The translations under genes were made by a program, and so were the position numbers. Shown here piece after piece: positions 7,884-14,276 of a stretch of 18,841 nt of DNA. The stretch spans positions 1 through 18,841 of the forward strand of contig CAYVMN010000082.1 of NCBI GenBank assembly GCA_964452575.1. Direction: 5' to 3'. Source of the DNA: CAYVMN01 sp964452575 (GTDB lineage Bacteria > Desulfobacterota > DSM-4660 > Desulfatiglandales > Desulfatiglandaceae). The stretch's first letter is position 1, and each line of letters opens with the position of its first letter. Below the pieces are notes generated by a model that worked only from the letters and a program-made list of their open reading frames with translations, was not told where the DNA came from and searched no databases.

Positions 7884-8720
7884 CTATTGACTATGCCTGC
7901 CCATGAGATCCGCCAGGGCCTTCAGGTGGGCCTTTTCTTCCTCTGCTATACCGAACAAGACCTCCTTGCTCCTCTTCTCTTCTGCCCTCTGTGAATACCT
8001 CAAATAGAGGTCCAGTGCCTGGGTCTCGAGCATCATGGCCACATTGATTGCACCTGATATGGCCTCCATTGCCGCGCGATTCTGCTCCAAAAACTCCTCT
8101 GGTGTAAAACCTCCCTCCATCGTATCTGATACTATCCCTTCTTCGAATGATTGCCTGTCCATAACAGAGTCATTCATTGTTACATATAGTTCGAAGAGCC
8201 TTTGCTTGTGATTCTCTTCAAGGCCGGCCAGCCTTAAAAGGAGACTGACCAGTTCAGAGCCTTCCTTCCTCTTGGCCATTATCTTATAAAAATCCGCAAG
8301 CCCCGCTTCCATGCCGTAGGCGAGTATAATAATCTCCTCCGGAGTCTCGTCTCCCCTTAACCGTTCCATGCCCATCTCAACAGGGCCGATTGCCGTAAGC
8401 CCCTCCCAGGCCTTAATGCCCCCTTTGAGGTTGTAGATCTCCTTGAAACCCTGACCTTCAAGAAGCTGCGCAGCAGCACGGCTACGCCCGCCAGCCGCTC
8501 AGTAGGTGATGAGGGGTTTTCCAGGATCCAGTTCCCCTATCCGGTTAGGGAGTTGAGAGATGGGAATGAGCTTTGCCCCAGGGATATGTGCCCTCTTGTA
8601 TTCCCCTGGCTCGCGCACGTCCAGGAGCGTATAGCTCCCTTCCTTTTCTCGGCTCATGTAGGCCCTGGCCTCATCAGTATCCATAGAACTTACTGGCCTG
8701 AAGAACTGCCTCCATTTCAT
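7884..8720 (-). CDS. Rhodanese/ferritin-like diiron fusion with predicted selenocysteine (TGA at 8499-8501)
   Basis: Two conventional ORFs (8499-8720 and 7884-8375) lie in one frame, separated only by a TGA and 41 open codons. Read through, they give one 278-aa protein. Residues 1 to about 115 are a rhodanese domain: LLDVREPGEY, HIPGAKLIP, DPGKPLITY, then U74-AAGGRSRAAAQLL and YNLKGGIKAW. The TGA occupies the catalytic Cys of the CxxGxR loop. Residues about 125-278 are a rubrerythrin/ferritin-like four-helix domain with iron-ligand candidates E138, E168xxH171, E232 and E262xxH265. A GC hairpin starts 2 nt after the TGA. Translation starts at ATG 8720, with GAGGAGAGG inside the end of the upstream ligase gene, so the two are coupled. 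The likely role is sulfur or selenium transfer combined with peroxide or sulfide redox chemistry in the cytoplasm. The alternatives are a TGC/TGT-to-TGA mutation or a base error; intact sequence on both sides argues against decay. Confidence 0.82.
8479..8497 (-). promoter_or_regulatory. SECIS-like hairpin just after the TGA codon
   Basis: On the mRNA, CGGCU pairs with AGCCG around a 9-nt loop that begins GG. The stem starts 2 nt after the UGA of the rhodanese gene. Bacterial SECIS elements lie directly downstream of the Sec UGA with guanines in a small apical loop read by SelB. The position and loop Gs fit, although the stem is shorter than the classic fdhF one and other pairings with the following GCUGC/GCAGC are possible. 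Confidence 0.45.
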
Positions 8721-8725
8721 TGTCC

Positions 8726-10203
8726 TTACCTCTCCTCTCGTACCACTCGTTTGGCCTTTAGCTCGAACCTGGGCAATTCTCCGATCTCCACAATCTCAAC
8801 GTCAGGAGTAACTGTAATCCGGTATTTGACGGTCTCGATAAACCGCCTGACAGCCTGCTCCATTTTATCCCTTGAAATCTCGGTCGTAGCAGGTTCGACT
8901 CGGACCTTAAGATGCCTTCCGCTCCCCATCTTTGGGACCACCAACTGATACTCGTTGGAGAATTCCTCCACCTCTCTGATAAGGTTCTCTATGGCAGAAG
9001 GAAAGATATTGACCCCTGCGAACTGAAACATCTCATCGGATCGACCAAGGATGCCCCCATCGAGCCTCAGGAATGTCCGACCGCATTCGCAGACCCCTTT
9101 GTTGAACCTGACCAGATCCTTCATGCGGTAACGCAAGAGGGGTACGCTTTCAGTGCACAGGTTAGAGAGGACCAGTTCCCCAATCTCACCAGGACCAACC
9201 GGGGCAAGGGTCTCTGGATCGAGGCATTCTGCAAGGAACATGGTGTCGATCACATGTGTCCCCTTCTGGGCCACACATTCGAAACCGAAGTTGGAGATCT
9301 CTGTGGAGCCGATATCGTCGTAACATCTGGCGCCCCAAAGATCCTCTATGGCCTTCTTGGTGGAAGGGACATTGGCACCGGACTCCCCTGCCGCAACCAC
9401 GATCCTCACCGCCGAATCCCTGAGCGGCATGCCCATCTTGTCGGCGGTATCCCCCAGGTAGAGCAAGTAGGTGGGTGTTCCGCAGACAACGGTTGCCCCC
9501 CACTCAAAGACATTTCTTACCCTGTCCTGGGTGGATTGGGCCCCCCCCGGTACGATCATCACCCCCGCCTGCTCCAGTGCGGCCTGAAAACCCCACCACG
9601 CTATGTAGAGACCATAGCCAAACGGTACAAAGAGGATATCAGATGTCTTTATTCCGTAACCCTTCATGAAGTGCATGAACTGTTCGTAGAAATGGACAGT
9701 CCAGTCGTTCTTGTTGAGGAGGACCTTTACAGGGATACCCGTGGTCCCTGTAGTCTGAAATACTCGCACACCCTCTTCAGGCGCAATACAAGGAAAATCC
9801 CCCCATGGAGGATGCTGGGCCTGACTCTCCCGCAGTTCCTCCTTNNNNNNNNNNNNNNNNNNNNNNNNNNNNNNNNNNNNNNNNNNNNNNNNNNNNNNNN
9901 NNNNNNNNNNNNNNNNNNNNNNNNNNNNNNNNNNNNNNNNNNNNAAGGAAAATCCCCCCATGGAGGATGCTGGGCCTGACTCTCCCGCAGTTCCTCCTTT
10001 AAGGTAACCGGGATCTTCTGGATGTCATCCAGCGTTTGTATGTCTGACGGTTCTACCCCCGCCTCATCGTACTTTCTCCTGTACATCGGGCTGCGATCAT
10101 AGACATACTGCATCTGTTTCTTAAAGCGTTTGAGTTGGAGTTCTTCCAGCCTTTCCCTCGGCAGGGTCTCCATATCCTTCTTCCAGTAAACCACCTCTTC
10201 CAT
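8726..10203 (-). CDS. Phenylacetate-CoA ligase family (PaaK-like) acyl/aryl-CoA ligase, interrupted by an assembly gap
   Basis: Adenylate-forming enzyme that activates a carboxylic acid, probably aromatic, to its CoA thioester with ATP. The gene contains 100 Ns (9845-9944) flanked by two identical 55-nt copies. Removing the Ns and one copy leaves 1323 nt in a single frame, a 440-aa protein of normal PaaK length. It begins MEEVVYWKKDMETLPRERL. The P-loop VFQTTGTTGIPVK is at about 97-109, DIGSTE is in the middle, and a C-terminal PaaK domain ends RVVREER. ATG 10203 is chosen because GAGGGAGAG precedes it by about 8 nt; an upstream in-frame ATG at 10239 is possible. It sits 5 nt before the rhodanese fusion and downstream of an hydroxybenzoyl-CoA reductase remnant, which suggests an aromatic substrate. 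Confidence 0.88.
9790..9844. repeat. 55-nt duplicate, left of the gap (unmerged contig overlap)
   Basis: Identical to 9945-9999. The sequence encodes the KEELRESQAQHPPWGDFP segment of the CoA ligase and should occur once. A length of 55 nt matches a common de Bruijn k-mer size. Confidence 0.93.
9845..9944. other. 100-N assembly gap
   Basis: A run of exactly 100 unknown bases, the conventional scaffold-gap filler. Because both flanks carry the same 55 nt, the contigs probably overlap and no sequence is missing. Confidence 0.97.
9945..9999. repeat. 55-nt duplicate, right of the gap (unmerged contig overlap)
   Basis: Exact copy of 9790-9844. Collapsing the two copies restores one continuous ligase reading frame. 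Confidence 0.93.
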
Positions 10204-10368
10204 GTTGACACTCTCCCTCAAACAGTCGCCCATAGACACCCAGAATAGGCCGACGTTCTCTTTAGACCGTTCTCCGGTTCAAAGATCTTTTTGAAGACCC
10301 ATCCCCTTTAACCGATCTCCAGCCTCCAATTTCAAGTCTCAAATCCTCCCCAATCCGAGATCCAAAGT

Positions 10369-10700
10369 TCACTTAATCTTCCCCAATCCCCTCAGGATCT
10401 TTTCCGGGGTGAAAGGACTGGAATAAAGCCGAACCCCCAACGTTGCTAAGGGGCTCGTAATCCACCTTAATGAGCCTCAGGGCCTCTTCAGCAATATATG
10501 GGTCTGTGGCCGCCACCGCGGCAATTTCCTCCCCCACAAAACGCACCTTGTCCGTTGCCATGGGATACTGATCCGGAGGGTATCGCGGTATCTCAACGAA
10601 ACCGTGTCTTATCCTGGGTGTATCTGGCACGGCCGGTCACCTTTGCAGGGCCATCCTTTCGCGGAATGCGTTGTCCTACGTAATCTAGCCTATCGACCAT
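10369..10700 (-). pseudogene. Molybdopterin-binding large subunit of a xanthine dehydrogenase-type hydroxylase, remnant with two internal deletions
   Basis: The family protein is about 750-800 aa and holds the Mo-cofactor active site. Here only about 110 codons survive, in three different frames. First, from ATG 10700 (good AAGGGAG Shine-Dalgarno), comes VDRLDYVGQRIPRKDGPAKVTGRARYT, the conserved N terminus. Near 10633 it switches frame to DTPRIRHGFVEIPRYP...RFVGEEIAAVAATDPYIAEEALRLIKVDYEPL. Near 10445 it switches again to LGVRLYSSPFTPEKILRGLGKIK and a TGA at 10369-10371, the family's C terminus. About 20-50 residues are missing at the first junction and roughly 600 at the second. It is non-functional. 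The order with the neighbouring remnants fits an FAD-FeS-Mo subunit operon. Confidence 0.85.
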
Positions 10701-10713
10701 ATTGATCTCCCTT

Positions 10714-10806
10714 TTACTCCCCCTCTGCAACCATCTGGCCGGCCGCCCCTTTGACCGCTTCAACAATCTTATTGTAACCGGTACACCGACAAAGGTGTCC
10801 TTCCAG
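10714..10806 (-). pseudogene. C-terminal scrap of the [2Fe-2S] small subunit of the same hydroxylase
   Basis: Thirty codons read LEGHLCRCTGYNKIVEAV then KGAAGQMVAEGE and stop (TAA 10714-10716). CRCTGY is the second iron-sulfur Cys pair of CoxS/XdhC/HcrC-type subunits. The N-terminal ferredoxin-like domain, over 100 residues, is absent because the scrap is joined directly to the middle of the FAD-subunit gene. Its stop is 13 nt before the large-subunit ATG, which preserves the original gene junction. Confidence 0.82.
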
Positions 10807-11338
10807 GGCCTTCTATTTTCACAGGCGCCCCCAGCGTAATCAGCGCAGGTGCAGTATCCCCACAAAAGACGGCACAGCACCTATTCCCCTTTGGAAGGAG
10901 GTAGCATCGCCCTCCTTTCCGCTTAAAACACGGCTCCACGAATTGAAAGGCATGGCTTTGGTTGTAATAGGAACAACGGGTCTCCAGACAGATATTGCCA
11001 CCCCGGGTCCCCATCTGTCGGATCTGATGGGAACCTACGCTCAAGGCGGCCTGTGACAGGATAGGGACCCTTTCTAACACCAGAGGAGAAAAAGCCACGT
11101 CCGCCAGGGTCGTCAGGGCATCCAGATACAAGGCACCATCAGGACCCACTTTCGCCAGCCTTGAGGGTATCCCTTTCAGGCTGACTAACACCTCAGGTCT
11201 TACGAGACCGTACTTCATGCGTGGAAATAGGTCGGTCCCCCCTGCAAATACCCGGGCCTGCGGGCCATAATCTTTAAGGATTTGAATACCCTCTTCTAGG
11301 GACGACGCACGCAGGTGCCTGAATCTGGGAAGGTACAT
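10795..11338 (-). pseudogene. FAD-binding subunit of a 4-hydroxybenzoyl-CoA reductase-like hydroxylase, 3' truncated
   Basis: About 180 of an expected 290-330 residues remain, starting MYLPRFRHLRASSLEEGI at 11338 with AAAAGG upstream. Visible are the FAD-binding AGGTDLFPRMKYG (about 32-44) and GTRGGNICLETRCSYYNQS (about 110-128). A cysteine-rich stretch follows (CFKRKGGRCYLLPKGNRCCAVFCGDTAPAL). This Cys-rich insert resembles the extra [4Fe-4S]-binding loop of the HcrB beta subunit of 4-hydroxybenzoyl-CoA reductase, which dehydroxylates aromatic CoA esters. After VKIEGP the frame runs into the 2Fe-2S subunit scrap out of frame, so the open frame ends at 10769. The rest of this subunit is deleted. 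The surviving part might still be translated but could not form the complex. Confidence 0.85.
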
Positions 11339-11430
11339 ATGAATCCTTTTCCGGAATTGGACGAGAAAGCCATTTGTGGTGGGCCGGGATCATCAAGAAT
11401 CTAATATAATTCGGACTTAGTAAGTTCATT

Positions 11431-11457
11431 CTTATATGATTCTCCAAGGCCTGTCAA
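11431..11457 (-). promoter_or_regulatory. Candidate promoter upstream of the decayed hydroxylase genes
   Basis: TTGACA (11452-11457) and TATAAG (11431-11436) on the minus strand, spaced 15 nt, about 95 nt before the FAD-subunit ATG. The boxes are good but the spacing is short. The surrounding 11339-11470 is AT-rich and otherwise empty. Confidence 0.4.
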
Positions 11458-11470
11458 TATCATACGGGCC

Positions 11471-11707
11471 TCATGGCGCAGAGGCCATGGTGGAGATCAT
11501 GATCTTGGGCACCCCGACCGCAAAAGAACGCATGCCCCCCCCGAGAGTCGTTCCCCTGGATCCGCCCGGCCCGATCATACCCTGAACCTCCCGCTGCCGG
11601 TAAAGGCCACACCCCAGCCAGTAAACCGGCAGATAGCTCGCTGCAAAGGGGTCAAGAATGCAGGTCCCGAGGTGCTTGGTTCTTGATGAACCATGAATTC
11701 CTATCAT
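11471..11707 (-). pseudogene. Tm-1-like / UPF0261 protein fragment
   Basis: A 78-codon frame whose second half, GLYRQREVQGMIGPGGSRGTTL followed by RSFAVGVPKIMISTMAS, matches the conserved core of the Tm-1-like ATP-binding (UPF0261) family (LYREGKIDGIIGLGGSGGT...LPVGVPKxMVSTVASG). Family members are about 400 aa. Here the reading frame stops just after STMAS, where a frame switch (ATGAGGCCC, the usual RP) is followed by more stops. The first about 35 residues are only faintly family-like (IHGSSRTK, compare IGTLDTK), so an N-terminal internal deletion is likely. No Shine-Dalgarno is apparent. It lies beside the decayed hydroxylase and has probably lost function together with it. Confidence 0.65.
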
Positions 11708-11772
11708 ACCTGGACTTGCCTAAGCAATGAACTTGAGGTTGTTAAAACAAAAAAATTAAAGTAGAATTACTT

Positions 11773-11778
11773 TATAAT
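11773..11778 (+). promoter_or_regulatory. Candidate -10 box (TATAAT) for alanine dehydrogenase
   Basis: A perfect TATAAT in a very AT-rich stretch 24 nt before the ald ATG. No good -35 box is found at 16-18 nt. This would give a very short leader with the Shine-Dalgarno AAGGAG at about 11789. Confidence 0.35.
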
Positions 11779-11801
11779 TTATATTAACAAGGAGTTGACA
11801 C

Positions 11802-12941
11802 ATGATTATAGGTGTACCCAAGGAGATCAAGGATAATGAATATCGGGTGGCCATTACACCGGGCGGTGTCCGTCAGCTTGTGGAGGCCGGGCACAGGGTG
11901 CTAGTCCAGTCGGGGGCCGGTGCAGGAAGCGGATTTTCCGACGATGAATACAGGCGAGTCGGGGCCGAAATTGCATCAGAAAGCAGGCATGCGTGGGATG
12001 CCGAGCTGGTTGCCAAGGTGAAGGAGCCCCAGCCTTCTGAATATGAGCTGATGCGTTCGGATCTGGTCCTTTTCACCTACCTCCATCTGGCAGCTGAAAA
12101 AAAATTGACCGAAGAGATGATCAGAAGGGGGGGCATAGGCATTGCCTACGAAACCGTAGAACAGCCAGATGGCACCCTTCCCTTGCTTACGCCAATGAGC
12201 GAGGTGGCGGGACGTATGGCGGTTCAGGTGGGGGCCCAGTATCTGGAAAGGCCAAATGGTGGAAGAGGAAAGCTGCTGGGTGGAGTCCCTGGGGTCCGGC
12301 CGGCCGATGTCACCATAATTGGGGCAGGTGTGGTAGGAACCAATGCCGCAGAAATGGCACTGGGAATGGGGGCCAATGTCTTGCTCCTCGACATCAATAC
12401 CGAACGTCTCCGTTATCTGGACCGGGCCCTGCACGGTCGCCTGACCACGTTGAGCGCAAACCCTTTGAATATAGCCGATTCTGTAAGGAGGTCTGATCTC
12501 CTGATTGGAGCTGTCCTGGTAAAAGGTGCCAAGGCCCCGCGTCTTGTGACCGCAGAGATGATCCGTACCATGGAGCCAGGAAGTGTAGTCATTGATGTGT
12601 CTGTGGATCAGGGCGGGTGTATTGAGACCACCTGTCCAACCACACACTCAGATCCTGTTTATGTGGTGGATGGAGTCCTCCACTACGGGGTGACCAATAT
12701 GCCAGGGGCTGTCCCGCGCACAAGCACCCATGCCCTCTCCAATGCAACACTCCCTTATATGATGAAGCTGGCCGGGCAGGGCGTGGCGGGGGCCATTCAA
12801 GGGGATCTTTCGCTGGCAAAGGGGGTCAATATCTATAGGGGAAAGGTGACCTACAAGGCGGTGGCAGATGCCCTGGGGCTGGAATACACACCCCTGGAGG
12901 TCATAATTCCTAACCCGGATAGACCGGAAATTCAAGATTAA
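11802..12941 (+). CDS. ald: Alanine dehydrogenase (NAD-dependent)
   Basis: Catalyses reversible oxidative deamination of L-alanine to pyruvate and ammonia with NAD in the cytoplasm, in amino-acid use or ammonium assimilation. The 379-aa length is close to the family norm. It begins MIIGVPKEIKDNEYRVAITP. The substrate-binding KVKEPQPSEY holds the conserved Lys, and LFTYLHLA the conserved catalytic His. The Rossmann motif GAGVVGTNAAEMALGMGANVLLLD is at about 174-197, and HYGVTNMPGAVPRTSTHALSNATLPY lies near the end. The ATG at 11802 has AAGGAG about 8 nt upstream. The gene stands alone on this strand and its TAA touches the stop codon of the convergent MFS gene. The sequence looks intact. Confidence 0.96.
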   Translation: MIIGVPKEIKDNEYRVAITPGGVRQLVEAGHRVLVQSGAGAGSGFSDDEYRRVGAEIASESRHAWDAELVAKVKEPQPSEYELMRSDLVLFTYLHLAAEKKLTEEMIRRGGIGIAYETVEQPDGTLPLLTPMSEVAGRMAVQVGAQYLERPNGGRGKLLGGVPGVRPADVTIIGAGVVGTNAAEMALGMGANVLLLDINTERLRYLDRALHGRLTTLSANPLNIADSVRRSDLLIGAVLVKGAKAPRLVTAEMIRTMEPGSVVIDVSVDQGGCIETTCPTTHSDPVYVVDGVLHYGVTNMPGAVPRTSTHALSNATLPYMMKLAGQGVAGAIQGDLSLAKGVNIYRGKVTYKAVADALGLEYTPLEVIIPNPDRPEIQD

Positions 12942-14183
12942 CTATCTAGTCGCCTTTTCCAGCCGGTAGGCTGCCAAGAAGGCCCCGACACCGCCCACAC
13001 CCAGGGTGCTGAATGCCCAGCCCCATACCGGATAGTGCTCCCTGATGGCCCCCACCGGATTGGTCAGGTCCAGAACGGCCCCAAAGACCAGGGATGAAAC
13101 AGCTCCGGCCCCAAACCCCAGCAGTGACCGAACCCCAAATGCAGCCCCCAGATACGAGGGAGTCACCACCTCTGTCAGGGCCGCCGAGAGGACAGGTGAG
13201 TCTCCGAGGCTGGAAAATGAATATGCAAGCCCTATTGCAACAACCACTGCAAAGGGCCACCCGATGGTCCATCCGAACACAAAGGAGCAGAAGGCACTTA
13301 TACCCGAAAGGACCATGATGACACGGGCGCGTCCTTGGCGGTCGGATAAGGCCCCCATACTGAACGATGCGGTTAGGCCTGCAAGGTGCAATGCGGCGGT
13401 CAGATAGGCGCCAGACCCAGTGGCACCCAGCCCCCTGGCACCCCCGAAGGCCAGGCAGCTTGTAAGAAAGGCCGGGGTCCACGCCCACATTCCCAGGAGC
13501 TCCCAGCTGTGACAGGTATACGAACTTATGAGGAGCCTGGCGGGCCTGTTCCGTACCACCTCTTTTGTGAATCTCTGCTCTTCATGACGCCCCGGGACTG
13601 AGACCTGGGTCTTTATGAGGGTGACCCATGCGAAGATAGAGCCCAGTGCCGGCCCGAGGCATGTGACGAGAAAAGAGAGCCTGTATCCCCCGATGGGTAT
13701 TGCCGTGCCGCTCATCACAAGCGAGAGCATGTACCCCATTGAACTGCTTGCAATAAACCACCCTGATGCCATTCCTCTTCGTCTGACCGGGTACTGGTCG
13801 GCTATGATCATGAGGCCGGTCGTGTAGGTCCCTCCCAGGGAAACGCCCACAAGGGTATAGAGAATCATGGCCGAGAGATATCCCCGGGCAAACAATGCAA
13901 ACCCAAGGGAGAAAAATGCCGCTGCAGATATGGATCCCAGAAAGAGGGGCTTAGATCCCATCCGGTCTGCAAGGCTGGAAAAGGCGAACAGTGATGCCGC
14001 GTACCCGATCTGGAATGCGCTGGCAATCCCCCCGGCTGCCGTGGCCGACATCTCCCATTCCTGTTGAAGCAATGGGACCACCGCGGCATATGTCATTGTC
14101 ACGGTCTGGCTAAATACCCTGCCAAGACAGATACCGGCAAGCCACCAGTCAAAGTTCACCCACAGCCCCCGTTTCTGTGTCAA
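12942..14183 (-). CDS. MFS transporter (OxlT/MCT-like)
   Basis: A 413-aa inner-membrane secondary transporter with 12 predicted membrane spans in two bundles. The loop-2/3 motif SLADRMGSKP is near residue 70, its second-half counterpart LSDRQGRARV is near 280, and a central basic loop lies near 200. Overall look and the N-terminal WWLAGICLGRVFSQTVTMTYAAVVPLLQQEW suggest the oxalate/formate or monocarboxylate branch, but the substrate is not readable. The start at 14183 is TTG without a Shine-Dalgarno; a GTG at 14159 preceded by a GGGGG run is an equal candidate. It lies downstream of the carbamoylase on the same strand with a 93-nt gap, so it could import that enzyme's substrate or an organic acid. 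Confidence 0.85.
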   Translation of the reverse strand: MTQKRGLWVNFDWWLAGICLGRVFSQTVTMTYAAVVPLLQQEWEMSATAAGGIASAFQIGYAASLFAFSSLADRMGSKPLFLGSISAAAFFSLGFALFARGYLSAMILYTLVGVSLGGTYTTGLMIIADQYPVRRRGMASGWFIASSSMGYMLSLVMSGTAIPIGGYRLSFLVTCLGPALGSIFAWVTLIKTQVSVPGRHEEQRFTKEVVRNRPARLLISSYTCHSWELLGMWAWTPAFLTSCLAFGGARGLGATGSGAYLTAALHLAGLTASFSMGALSDRQGRARVIMVLSGISAFCSFVFGWTIGWPFAVVVAIGLAYSFSSLGDSPVLSAALTEVVTPSYLGAAFGVRSLLGFGAGAVSSLVFGAVLDLTNPVGAIREHYPVWGWAFSTLGVGGVGAFLAAYRLEKATR

Positions 14184-14276
14184 AGATTACAGATGATGAA
14201 TCCGCTTCTGATAGAGAAGAGTTGTGTTAATAGCCCCTTGGTCACTCTCGCCGGGGGAGGAATATGTCGGAAGGTT

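Noticed and set aside
8376..8501. TGA at 8499 as a true stop with a separate ferritin-like gene starting at 8375
   Set aside because: The 41 intervening codons encode the rest of the rhodanese fold (GGRSRAAAQLL, YNLKGGIKAW) in the same frame, and the TGA falls exactly on the catalytic Cys position.
8912..9979. A 355-codon plus-strand open frame
   Set aside because: It is antisense to the PaaK-like ligase, spans the N gap and the duplicated 55 nt, and has no recognisable domain; the minus-strand frame carries clear motifs.
9790..9999. Biological direct repeat or small mobile element around the Ns
   Set aside because: The two copies are exact, abut a standard 100-N filler, and collapse to one intact gene; an assembly artefact explains everything.
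11976..12647. Minus-strand 223-codon frame
   Set aside because: Antisense to alanine dehydrogenase, without family features.
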